Below are positions 51,866 to 63,479 of a stretch of DNA of 64,000 bases, piece after piece. The DNA comes from Paroedura picta (Eukaryota > Chordata > Lepidosauria > Squamata > Gekkonidae), in the NCBI RefSeq assembly GCF_049243985.1, contig NC_135386.1, forward strand, positions 4,858,501 to 4,922,500, written 5' to 3'. Positions within the stretch are counted from its first letter, which is position 1. The number at the start of each line of letters is the position of its first letter. The notes below the pieces were generated by a model that was not told the origin of the DNA, made no database searches, and saw only the letters and a program-made list of their open reading frames with translations. The translations under genes and the position numbers were made by a program.

Positions 51866-52177
51866 CAAAGCCATGAAACTCATTGAGTGACTTGCACTGG
51901 CCTCCTGTTTCTCAGCCTAACCTACCTTGCAGGGTTATTGTAAGGATAAAATGTAGGAGTAGGATACAAGGTATGTCGCCCTGAGCTCGGAGGAAGTGCA
52001 AGCTTAAAAAAAAACATAAAAGCTACATATCTATATATGATATATTTGTATCTACCGGGATCTCAAGCCTTTCAAGGCGTGCTCCTAATCTCTTATTCCA
52101 GTCAATGACTTTCTTTTTTTAAGAGAATCAAATTTTCTACATAAATACAAGACAAATTTTGTGCAGCTTTCATTTGT

Positions 52178-52336
52178 GCAGTAGAAAAGAGCCCCATAGC
52201 AGCTTAAAATAACTAAATTTGTGGCAGGACAGGAGCTTTCATGAGTCACTGCTCACTTCTTCAGATACCCCGCCCACTTCTAGCTCCACCCCCAAAGTCT
52301 CCAGGTATTTCCGAATCCTGAGCTGGCCACCCCATT
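52178..52336. repeat. GTGGCACC-family fragment joined to GGTTGCCAAC-family fragment
   Basis: GAGCTTTCATGAGTCACTGC and CACTTCTTCAGATAC are followed by CCACCCCCAAAGTCTCCAGG. Confidence 0.5.
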
Positions 52337-53199
52337 CCCCTCCCTGCCACCTACTGCAGAGATTAAATGAGCAGTGGGTTTTAATGAAGCTGGACAGCCC
52401 TATAATGAAGAACAGAGGGATAACAGGTGCAGGGAGGAAGTGCCGGATCAATACCCACAGTCCAATTCATTAGCTGGCTTTTAAAGGGACACAAACAGCC
52501 TGTCAATACCCCTGTACTTATCCGAAGCCCATTAACCATTAACGGACGGTCATTTGGCTGAGCTTGACAGGCAGAAATTGGATTTTCCTGGGAACCTTCT
52601 CTTCTAAGAGGGGAAAGCAAAATATGTGGCCCTCTGGAGTCCAGAAACAAGGCAAAGCTCCTGGGGAGAATTCGGAAGATGTTCCGCTTCTAAAGCAGGG
52701 TTACTGCTTTGGTTCCTAGGATGCCTCTTCTGTCTGTAACACTGCATGGGATTTAAGCACAAGGAGCTGTTCCTGCAGCCGCATTTATGTGCCAGCTACT
52801 GCAATATGCAAGACCTACAGTGGGCATGATGGAGCAGAAAAGAACACCTTGCAGAGGGCATCGGAGGAGATGTGCATTTAGCATCGCTAGAATAGGAAAT
52901 CCCTGGCATTTTCCCGATAATCTCCTCCAGCCTCCTGATTGGCTCATTTGGAGACTTCCTTTTCCTTTGAGCACACTGCCTCTCCACTTGCCTCTAGAAC
53001 AGAGGAAAGAATGTAGAATGGGACAGTCTGTTAGGTTTTGGAGGGTAGACTCTATGATATTGTCCCCCGCCAGGTCTCCATCCCTTCCAGGATCCACTGC
53101 CAAATTTCCAGGCATTTCCCAACCTGGATTTGGATGGTTATCTCCTATTTGGTAAAGTACCGGCTAGATAGCAGAAAAGGGTTATTTTTTATTTTTTAG

Positions 53200-53563
53200 A
53201 GTAGTTCAGCCGTGGAATTGGCTGCCTAAGGAGATAGGGAGCTCCCCCTCACTGGCTGGACAGATCCTTATCCTGGATGCTTTAGGCTGGTCCTGCATTG
53301 AGCAGGGGGCTGGACGAGATGGCCTGTATGGCCCCTTCCAACTCTATGATTCTAGGATTCTATGACTAGATGGCCTGTATGGCCCCTTCCAACTCTATGA
53401 TTCTTGGATTCTATGACTAGATGGCCTGTATGGCCCCTTCCAACTCTATGATTCTAGGATTCTATGACTAGATGGCCTGTATGGCCCCTTCCAACTCTAT
53501 GATTCTAGGATTCTATGACTAGATGGCCTGTATGGCCCCTTCCAACTCTATGATTCTGTGATT
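53200..53563 (+). repeat. CR1 3' end with tandem 51-bp tail units
   Basis: Four full 51-bp units (53318-53368, 53369-53419, 53420-53470, 53471-53521) and a partial fifth carry GGCCTGTATGGCCCCTTCCA and two terminal octamers. A standard CR1 3' region precedes (53200-53317). Confidence 0.92.
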
Positions 53564-54154
53564 CCATCTCCTACTGGTGGCAGTAGGAGACCGGGCAAAC
53601 CTACTTAGGATGTGGTAGGAAATAAATAGTTAGCGAAGGAAAGGAAGAGCGGGAGTTGCCAGAGACCAGGGAGCCGATCTATCAATGACTGTGCAAGAGA
53701 TTGTTGTAATTGGCGCTCCGTTTGCAAAACGGCAAAAGATTAAAATTTTAGAAGGGCAATTGATCCACTGGGTTCGCTTCAAAACCGAGGAGAAGCAAAC
53801 GTGGTCTCCGTGGGAGACAGGGGGCCGTTAAAAGATTCTTCCTCTTTGAGCAGCTCTGTGATGTGTAGAGGGGAAATAGAGGCATGGTTAGAAACCAAGA
53901 ATGCAAGACAGGTATTTCCCACTGCCCCATAACCAATCTCCAGACGACAGGAATCAGCCCCCCTCATGAAATTGGCATCTTTGGCAGGTGAATTCTATGG
54001 CAATAATTTTTTTTTCTGGTGTTCGCCCTCTTTTTAAAAAGGGATGATAATGTCCTGTTTGGAGGTTGGAATGTTAGGAATATTAGGAATATTTCGGTTA
54101 GTAGCAACGATCACAGTTAACATATTAGGAGTATTTAAAATATTAGGGGTATTT

Positions 54155-54220
54155 CCTACATTGCGCAGGGGGGTGGGACTAGATGACTCTGGAGGGCCCT
54201 TCCAACTCTATGATTCTACG
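54155..54220 (+). mobile_element. CR1 3' tip
   Basis: GGGACTAGATGACTCTGGAG and CCAACTCTATGATTCTACGA are the CR1 3' end. Confidence 0.8.
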
Positions 54221-54340
54221 AAAACCAGATTTGTCATTGTGATCACATGTTTGAAGCAGTCTGTCAGGAGAGATGTCCTCTTTTTTCTGCTTTTCAAAGT
54301 ATAATAACCCCATTCAGCTTAGTATCATCTAATTCCTTTT

Positions 54341-54705
54341 CACCCGGTGGGCACCTTTAGAATTCCGATGTGAGCACAAGCACAAAATGGCCACCGCAGG
54401 AAGCAGAGCCAGACACAAAATGGCCGCCGCAGGAGGCGCAAGCCGACAGCAAAATGCAGGGCGTGAGGTTAGGCACAAGCCTAATGGCAACTCTTAACAT
54501 TTAGGGCAGAAGCTCTGCCTTTGAAAATGAACACGTTGTATCAAAACAGAGTGGCGGAAGCCGCTCTAGAAGAATCTGCACCGCCAACCAGATCTCGCCC
54601 GGCTAATCAGAAGCCGAGCAAAGGCCCCGCCCACTTTCTAAAAACACCTGGGAAGGTAATGTGGCAGCTGTAGCGCTCACATGGGCACCATGTTGGAGAC
54701 CCCTG
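54341..54705 (+). mobile_element. hAT-type DNA transposon
   Basis: It ends ACCATGTTGGAGACCCCTG; internally GACACAAAATGGCCGCCGCA and a close copy occur in tandem at about 54381 and 54414. The left terminal bases are missing. Confidence 0.65.
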
Positions 54706-56364
54706 TCCTATTCTGACTAGCAGCACCTGTCCAAGGTCCCAGGCAGTAAACAATCTTGCTCCTGAGTTCAGCCTACCTGATCTGTCCCCTAAACCCAGCT
54801 GACTCCATCCACTCTCTCATTTTTGACTCTGATGGGCTTACAAATCTCCTTAGGCTTACAAAAGATACAGATCCTGGCTCCAGATTGGCTCTTGATGCTG
54901 GATGTGACAATTTCAAGACCTGGCAGAGCCCACTTAGCCCACCTGGCTAGCCCAGGTGAGCCCTTTCCTGTCTGATCTCAGAAGCTTAGGATGGGACTGT
55001 CATAACGAAGCAAACCAGGCTACCTAGGCCCACTCAGCTTCGGTCAAAACTTACCAGTTTGGGAGGGAAAAAAAAAAAACCTTTCCATTTTTGGAGGGAA
55101 AATTTCCCTCATAACGTGTAGAAAGGTCTCTCCACCAGCCAATTGTTATAATAAATGAAGCCACGCAGCAAAGACAGCTCAATCTCTGAGGAAAAGCACC
55201 TTTCTCTTGTTTTGGAGGGAAAGTTTACCTCAGTGTGGAGAAAGGTGGAAAGCGTTAGCTGTCGTAAATAGCAGCCATTGGCAGGCCCTTGGCTTAAGTC
55301 CAGCCTCTGTGCCGTGAGGAGGCTTGAGCATCATGAGAGAGAGGGAACAAGAAACGGGCCCTCTTTTTCTTCCGCTCGGCATGGCCCTCGGCCCAGTTTC
55401 CCCTCAGAGCACCACCTCTCCATGATGCTAACAAGGGCAAGTTCTCCTGCTGTTGGCCTTTAAGGAAGCCGTGGTTTATCTGGCGTTTACCCCGAGCGCC
55501 GAGTGATTCCTGCTGGGGCATTTAATGATTAACCCAGATCGCTCCCATAAAACTACAGGGTGGCAATTACTCGGTGGTATTTATGACCCAGGTAGAGTCA
55601 CCCCCCCCCTCACCCCCCCGCAGCCATTTGGTTGTCTTATTAATTCTTTCTAGGCTGCCCCCTTCTGCTTCTTCAGGATTAGAGAGAGATTGCAAGTCAG
55701 AGCATTTTCTAAGCCATGACGGATAAACAACAAAATTTGTTGGGGTTGAGAAGAAGGATGTATCCGAACTGTCCACCGTCCCCCACCCTCCCAGTTCTCA
55801 AGCCCGTTCTTCAATTGTCTCTTGAATGAGGTAGCCCAACCCTTGAAAAGTTAATTTGGTTTTCAGAAATCAGTACAGGAAACAAGTTGCAGCAGGCAAA
55901 CCTGTTTATTAAAAAGATCTCTAGACTCGTTTGCCTCTCCCCTATAAGTGGCTTATAGAAGCTCACAAAGATGCACCCTGGAAACTGAGGCACGTTCCAA
56001 GGCCTAGGAGGCATCTTAAAAGTTGATTGGAAAACCGCAAAAAAGCGTCGATTCAGACAACTTTTAAAGCTTCAACTTGTTTTGGTTCAGCTTGTCATGG
56101 TTTCTGATACTCTTTCTCCTGTTTTACAGATTGCTGGGTTTCTCCTGGATAGCTTCCAAGGGTATCTGTCTTGGTCTGCAGTAGAACGACTAGATACCAT
56201 CCAGGAACACCTTTGAGACCAAGGAGATTCTCGGAGAGTGAGCATTTGAGAGCAAACTGCCCACCGGCATTCAGATATACTGTCTCAGAAGATGGAGGTT
56301 CTGTTTAGCCATCATAATTAACGTTCAGTGTTGACCTTACATGTTTTATCACGCAAGAGCCTTG

Positions 56365-56520
56365 GCAAATCAACGTCACCATTGTGTACTCTGACTCTCA
56401 GCAGCTCTCCAAGGTCTCATTTCCCATTGCCTGCTGTCTCATCCTTTTATTACTGAAGATGTTGGGGATTGAACCAGGGAACTTCTGCATGTCGAGCAGA
56501 TTCTCTGTCATGGATCTACT
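56365..56520 (-). mobile_element. Sauria SINE, partial
   Basis: AGCTCTCCAAGGTCTCATTT and GATTGAACCAGGGAACTTCT are the reverse of the SINE middle and B-box region. Confidence 0.7.
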
Positions 56521-56649
56521 TGCCATGCGGCCTGAAGGGAGTTTGGAGTCTGAAATGCAGCCTGCAAAAGGAGATGGACATTGGCTGTAGGCAGGTGGCA
56601 GAAAACTGAGAGGCTCTTAAGGAGAAGCAGATAGTTCTTCTCAGGATGC

Positions 56650-57070
56650 ATTCAGGTGGGTAGTTGAGTCAGTCTCTAGCAACAGAACAAATTTTGAATC
56701 CAGTGGCACCTTTAAGACTAACAGGGGTTAATTCTGGGTGTGAACATTTGTGTGCATGCACACTTCTTCAAATACATTGAAGTTGGCAGCTGTGTTGGTC
56801 TGAAGCCATAGAACAAAGTTTGAGTCCAGTGGCACCTCTAAGATCAGCCAAGTTTAATTCAGGGTATAAGCTTTTGTGTGCATCCGTGCTTCTTCAGATA
56901 CATGCAGGCGGGTAGCCATGTTTGTCTGAAGCAGCAGAACAAGCTTTGAGTCCAGCAGCTCCTTCAAGACCAAGAAAATGTAATTCTGGGTACAAACTTC
57001 CTTGCACATGCACACGTACCATCTGAACGTTGTTGGTCTTAAAACTGCCACTGGAATCAAACTTTATTTT
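56650..57070 (+). mobile_element. Three tandem GTGGCACC-family units plus a partial
   Basis: Units of about 125 bp start near 56657, 56782 and 56908. Each holds a TGTTGGTCTGAAGC-like start, GAGTCCAGTGGCACCT or a variant, and an ACTTCTTCAGATACAT-like end, head to tail. A fourth, partial piece ends near 57070. Confidence 0.75.
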
Positions 57071-58709
57071 CAATATGTACAATTGCCAGTTACCTGAAAG
57101 CGCTGCATATGTCTTGTTAGATTCTTTCTCTGCGTGCGTTCACGTCGACTGTGTAAAGAACAAGTGTCCAGTGTGTTGCACCCACAGCTCCTCATTGGGG
57201 GCAGAATCTGTAGCACCATTCTCGCACGGTGAATGGAGAATTTATCCCAGGCCTGCAGGACTGATAACGTCTCAAGTTATCTCAGAGATGCTGAGACTCA
57301 AGCAGCAGATAATTTCTGCAGCTACTTGTCTCCGTACGGGACTGTAGATTTTGCCCCAGATAAGGAACATGGCTTAAAATGTGGAGGATACTTACCTTTT
57401 AGACAAGAAGCAATTAATAGACCTGGTGGCTTGGTAAGATGTTGGGTTGGTTGGCATTCCTGGAAGGTCGCAGGAAATCAGTGTGTGTGTGTGTCACTTT
57501 CACTGCAATGGGACATGTTCATGGCATTTCTCCTTAAATTTATCAAGTCCTTCCCCCGCTTGTTTGCCCTTCACCCCACTGGAGATCTTTCTTGAGAGCT
57601 GTTACCTTAACTCAGTCTATGGATACCAACCTGTCAGTGGCACCATTCCCATCTTTAAAAACCCTGGAGGCCATCCTATAACTTTGCCCTGACCCGATGA
57701 TCTGGTCCAGTTCTTTGAGGAACATGTGGGGGCAGCTTCCCCTGCGAAACACAAAAACAGGGAGGTGGTAGATCCATGTAGCTGCCGAACAAAGCGATGT
57801 TGTGTACAGAAACAGCTGTGCCTAGAACAATAGAGAAAGGGGAGTGTGGGTCTCACTTGGCTTAATGTATTCCACCCCAAATCTGCCTGCCGTGTTTAGA
57901 TCCAGCCGGCCTCTTTGTTCTGGGGCCATTTAAAAACCACTCAGGCTGATGCTACATTGGGGCCCTGACATTTTCCCTTCCAACATTTGTTCAATGCTGA
58001 TCGGGGAGTCTTTCCTGTTTGCAGCGTTGTTGCATAGGGCAGGAGACGCCAGCACACAGATGCACCCAAGGGCACTTGCGCAATGAAAACCCTGGGCAAA
58101 CAATGTCCTTGCCCTCTCCGTCTACCCCAGCACGGTGTTTTGCACAAAATGTCCCATTTTGTGGATTGTACTGACTCACTGCGCATAATCCACCTTGAGC
58201 CTATGTGAGAAAGTTAGACTAGAAAGAATGTAAATTAATTGTATGTATATATATTAAAAACACAAAACGGCCCTGGGCCAAAGGTCCTTGTCTCGCATGA
58301 GTTATCCAGATACATGCCAGACTGGGCAACCTTTTAAAGTTTTATTTATTTTAGCTGCAATGAAAAGGGGAAAAAAAATCACAGAGAATTCTTGTTCATC
58401 AAAAACCTGTGCAGAGATTATAGGGCTGCATAAGGCTTTATACATCTTCCTCATGTCTGCCTCATAGGGCTGGCTCAAATGCCTGGACAGGACTACCCGT
58501 AAGGTCTCCAGGCCAGACCGGAAGTTTCTGATGTGGCATGGGGCTGCTGGGTCAGCGCAGTTTTATACACCTAGCTCCTGATTGCATCAGACATTGTTCT
58601 ATCAAGGATGCAAAGTCACAGAGACATAGAATCTTAATCAAAACAATTTCTTAACACACCTGGAAGGAATCTGTGTCTTCTATAAACCATTTCCTCTATG
58701 TTCCATTGT
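57071..58709. other. Intergenic, no recognisable element
   Basis: No exon or named repeat was found apart from short (GT)n and (TA)n runs. Confidence 0.35.
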
Positions 58710-58965
58710 AAGGAGAAGAGTTGGTTTCTATACCCTGCTTGTTACTACCTGAAGGAGCCTCAAAGTGACTTGCAGTCGCCTTCCCTTCCTCTCCTCACAA
58801 CACACACCCTGTTAGGTAAGTGAGGCTGAGAGACAGGACTGCCCTGTGAGAACAGCACTATCAGGACTGTGACTGGCCCAGAGTTACCCAGCTGGCTGCA
58901 TGTGGAATCAAACCCTGCTCTCCAGATTAGAGGCCATCAATTTTAACCATTATACCACGCTGGTA
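58710..58965 (-). mobile_element. tRNA-derived SINE
   Basis: GAAGAGTTGGTTTCTATACC to AACCATTATACCACGCTGG spans nearly the whole family consensus. Confidence 0.78.
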
Positions 58966-60120
58966 AAGGGTTATAAATAACAAACAGCATTTCTTAATAC
59001 AGAAAAGAAAGATCGGATCCTTCACTGTGGTACAAAAGCCAATTTCCTATAACTGAATGATCAATTAAAAGGTTGTAATCATTTCCTTAAGCACAACTTC
59101 ATCAAGGGTACAGCAAGTGGGATTCCCCACCCCTTTCAGGGACAGCCATAAAATTACTAGTTGATGGATAGTTTTTATTTATTAATTAGTTGGGATGTTT
59201 GGCTCCGGTGTGCATTAATTTGCATTTGCCCATGTTGAACCTCATGGATGCAGCCCAGAACCCACCTGGCCTCCCTATGCCCTCAAATAGACATCTTGCA
59301 ACACCAATATATTTGAAACATCAAGTTCAGCGCTTTCTCTCACCTCCCACCCCTCACTTGAGGAAGGAAAGGGATGCTCCTGGCCAGTAAAGAATAGGAA
59401 ATAGAGAAAACGTTTTTAAAATATTGATTGCTTTTTATTTTTCTATGAAATTCTGATTACGTTTTTATTCCGATTTATAACTGCGTCTTGCCAGAGCTGG
59501 CCCTCTACCTGCTCAGAGAAGCAAAAAGGCACAAATGCACTTTTGCATGCTGTCTTGTTCCGGCTGATGGTCCCTGGCTCTACCTGTCTCCCTCCCTCTC
59601 CTTCCAAGCAGCCCAGGCTGAAATGTGACATTCCCAAGCCAGCCTCATCTAGCTGGCAGCTTCTCTTTTGCTCTGCTCCACCCAGCACCAATCACTCAAC
59701 TTGGAGAAGAAGCCCTCCTGTTCCAGATGGTGCCTGCTAAATATGAACACCCGCCCAGTGCAGCAGCTGGCTTGTTCCAGCTGCCTGGTGGTTTTGGCTC
59801 GGCAGCGGTGCATGAAACCCAAGGAAGGTAGCACCCCCCCACACACACACACACAACACACACCCATGCAACCACCAGCCTCCAACTTTGCCACTCAAGA
59901 ATGGTTGTTTCTTAAATCTGTGTTTCTCATGTAGGGCTTGTCGGGTAATGCGTGAACAGTGTGCGAATCCGTGAGGCTCCAGGTGCTGAAAAAATAGGTG
60001 GCTGGCTTCATTAAAGAACATCTGATGCTTTGCAGGCTATGAGGGCAGTCTATTTCGGAGTGATTACGCCCTTTCCCCCCATTGCCCTTATTCCATTCTG
60101 CTTCCTAGTTGAAAACCTGT
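58966..60120. other. Intergenic, no recognisable element
   Basis: Only a (CA)n run at about 59840-59860 stands out. Confidence 0.35.
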
Positions 60121-60126
60121 TTGCAG

Positions 60127-60127
<1 letters not shown>

Positions 60128-60163
<36 letters not shown>

Positions 60164-60540
60164 AGGAAGGAAGGAAGGGGAAGGAACAAAGGAGAATAGG
60201 ACTCAGGGCTAAGGGAAGGAAGGAAGGAAGGAAGGAAGGAAGGAAGGAAGGAAGGAAGGAAGGAAGGAAGGAAGGAAGGAAGGAAGGAAGGAAGGAAGGA
60301 AGGAAGGAAGGAAGGAGAATAGGACTCAGGGCTAAGGCAAGGAAGGAAGGAAGGAAGGAAGGAAGGAAGGAAGGAAGGAAGGAAGGAAGGAAGGAAGGAA
60401 GGAAGGAAGGAAGGAGAATAGGACTCAGGGCTAAGGGAAGGAAGGAAGGAAGGAAGGAAGGAAGGAAGGAAGGAAGGAAGGAAGGAAGGAAGGAAGGAAG
60501 GAAGGAAGGAAGGAAGGAAGGAAGGAAGGAAGGAAGGTGG
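60128..60540. repeat. (GGCA)n then (GGAA)n microsatellite in three cassettes
   Basis: A GGCA run (60128-60160) leads into long GGAA runs. These are interrupted at about 60192, 60315 and 60412 by the same spacer, GAGAATAGGACTCAGGGCTA. Confidence 0.92.
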
Positions 60541-60869
60541 TTTGGGCAGGGGAGTTGCAAAAGAAGATGCGTTTGCTCCTTTTGTGCTTATGCCAATACC
60601 CATACATGCACAAATGTACATTGACAAACACTACAGTTTTGGAACAGAAAGCAAGTGGGAAGCGAAAAAGCCTCATCGGAGCCATCAGGGGTTGGCACAG
60701 TTAGAAATTGCCAGAGGCTCCCAGCTCATCAGAGGGCCCATTGCCTACAAGAGACACTGAGTACATCTCCCCATGGGGGAAGTGTTCACTGGCTCTGGAA
60801 AAAAAAAACATCGCAAGAGAATCATATACTCTGCTGCCTTTAATACCATGTAATGACGCATCTCCTCAA

Positions 60870-61620
60870 AGGCCTCCGTGAGAGCCAGCCTGGTTAAGAG
60901 CGGCCAGCTCTAATCTGGGTTTGATTCCCTGCTTGGAGGGAGAAGCTAAGCGAGGTTAATGCTTGGATGGGGGACAATCAGGATGGGGGACAATCCTCTG
61001 CAAAGAAAGGCAGTGGCCAACCATTTCTGCTTCTCCCATGCCTTGGAAGTCCCTTGCTGAGATCACCATATGTCTGGAAAGGGAAACCCCTGTGAAGGCT
61101 CTGCAGAGGAAGATAACGGCCATCCACCTCTGCTTCTCCCTTGACTTGGAAGATCTCTTGCTGGGAGAAGCTAAGCGAGGTTAGTGCTGGGATGGGGAAC
61201 CACCAAGGAAGACTCTGCAGAGGAAGGCAATTATTATTATTATTATTATTTTATTATTATTTCATTTTTAGACCGCCCTTCTCCCAATAGGTCTCAGGGC
61301 GGTTTACAACATAAATAGTTAAAACACAATAAAATCCCCATTAAAACCCCAATTAAAAGTTACATATAACATATCACATAACATATAGCGGCGGTGGTCA
61401 CAATTCTGATCTTAGTTCAGCCTGGTGGAGAGAATAATGTTCAGAAGAGGGTGGCACCAATACAATACATCTAACCATGATCTCGGTGTTAGAGATCTCA
61501 ATATTGGCCAACAATGGCCAACCATCACTGTTTTTCCTTTGCCTGGAAAGCTCTTTGCTGGGGTCACCTTAAGTTGGCTGTGACACGCACAAGGAAGTGA
61601 CTGACATGCATCAAAAAATT
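60870..61620 (+). mobile_element. Composite tRNA/5S-derived SINE split by a LINE tail
   Basis: A tRNA-SINE head (GAGAGCCAGCCTGGTTAAGA) is followed by two 5S-like segments (AGAAGCTAAGCGAGGTTA at about 60944 and 61158) and a TTGCTGGGGTCACCTTAAGT end near 61555. A reversed L2-like tail (about 61231-61480, GACCGCCCTTCTCCC) interrupts it. Confidence 0.65.
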
Positions 61621-62795
61621 GGCATGCTACATTTTTTTTTTTTGCAGAGTGACCCAGTACAGAGAATATTCACAGGAGCAATCCCAGACCTGGAAAAATG
61701 TTAATACCTAACCAGCCCTCAGTTATAGGGCAGATCTCATAGTCCAGCTGGCTCTCTTCCTGCTCCTTGTTACTAGGCACCAAAACAAAATCCCCTCCTG
61801 CCAAGATCTTTATAGTTTCCCTTTCCATCTGGAAGAACAGGGCCTGATGCCCTCTTTTCAAAACTGCAAAAGGTTCTGCTTTCAGAGAGAAATAACCAAC
61901 GACTGGCGTGTCCATGCACCGTAGGTCCCTTTATAAAATCAGCCCAACCGGATAAATAATTGAAAACCCCATTTTAAACGAGAAAGGGAGAATTCCCGTC
62001 TTCAAAGGAGCGTTTCCCCCACCTTGTCATTGCCTAAAACAAAGCCCTTCCATTCTTATTTTGGAAAGCTTCCTTCCATCCCATTGGCTGTTGCCTAGCG
62101 ATGTATCCTCCCCTACCTTGGCCCCCCCCCTCCAGCTTGGCAATTGGCAGTGGCACCGTGCCCCGTGACTTAGTCAGTGGGCATAAAACCATGAAAACAT
62201 CCAAACGCCCCGATTGCCCCACCGAGGGCTGTATTCTGAGTGTGCAGAAATGACGGTTAATAAGGCTTCACCGGCCCACCCGTTTATGGCTCCAAACAGG
62301 CCCCTGGGAGAGCAAATCCCATATCTTTGTAAACCGTGGCATAAAATCTATAACCATACATCAGTTTAAAGTGCCCCTCTCTGCTCCGCTAATGCATTTA
62401 TTAATTATCAGCGGAGGTTCCTGCAATCCATGAGTCAGGCCCGTTACTGGGGAGAGTGAATCCGATTCTCTGGTGTTCTTCTCCAGCCAGGACCTGCTTC
62501 CAAAGGAGCCAAGCACACCAGAGAGCCTCCAAAAGCCCGAGGTCTTTCAAACATGCCCAATGCGACGGTTTAGGAAAGGATGCCATGGGACTGTTTTTTA
62601 TGACAGCTCTGATCGCCAGATGGCACTGTTCCCCTGTTTGGATGGGTTCTCGCCCTGGAAACGAACTCCGTCGTCTTGGAAGGAAATGGCATGATGCTCT
62701 TTTAGGACGGGTAGACACTGGCATGGAGGTTGTAGGATGCCAAGGAGGTTATTCTTGGGGGATGGCTTTGCAAGTGGTTGATAAAAGACTCCATC
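61621..62795. other. Intergenic, non-repetitive
   Basis: No element recognised; the part at 62220-62420 is AT-rich and repeat-free, a candidate conserved noncoding stretch. Confidence 0.35.
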
Positions 62796-62799
62796 TAGC

Positions 62800-62900
62800 T
62801 ATCCATGGCTAACTGGCTACTAGCCATGGTGATTGAGGGGAACCTCCACTTTCAGAGGCACTCCATCTCTGAATCCCTGAGCCAGGGGGCAGATATTTTC
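62800..62900 (+). mobile_element. CR1-like 3' fragment
   Basis: GGCTACTAGCCATGGTGATT and GGGGAACCTCCACTTTCAGA match 63810-63870. Confidence 0.65.
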
Positions 62901-63479
62901 CAACCCAAATCCGGAGACCGTAGGGGAGACAGTCCCAGAGCTTTGGTGCCAACGCGAAGAAGGCCCTCCCAGGGTTACGACTGACCTAATCTTAGGGAAT
63001 TGGGCAGATTCCCGAATCTTAGGGAATTTCTGTTTGATCCGTCGTGGGTCACAGCTCGGCTACTATCAGAAGCAGAAGGGCTCTCGAAGAAAGCCCATTG
63101 GGATGAATGGGGGTCCCCAGCGAGCTGGGCACAGTTCAGAACCTGGTCGCGAGAGAGAAACTCCAAGGAACCACTAGCCAGGTGACAGGTGACCAGACAG
63201 CAATGGGATGCTGCCGCCAGGAGGATCCTCATTGGTGGTTGCCATGGAGACGTGCCTCTAGCGCTCCGCTCCTGTTGCTGTGAATGGAATCTTGGGCTTC
63301 TCTCCAGCTGTTTCCAGGCAGGGGTGTCTTCACCTGTGTGGTTTCCAGGCTCAACCTGTGTTGCAAGAGGTATGTTGTGCTATCTTACGCAAGGAATTGC
63401 ACGTCCAGGGGAAAAAGGAGTTTGGACACCAGGCTATATAATGTTATGGGATTTTATGGATACGTGATTAGGGGGTTGA

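Noticed and set aside
60088-60627. Long open frames of 150-180 codons (FLPS and GRKE repeats)
   Set aside because: They are translations of the (GGAA)n microsatellite in several frames, not genes.
61670-61915. 81-codon minus-strand open frame as a gene
   Set aside because: No recognisable domain, no splice context and no family match that I know; ordinary chance length.
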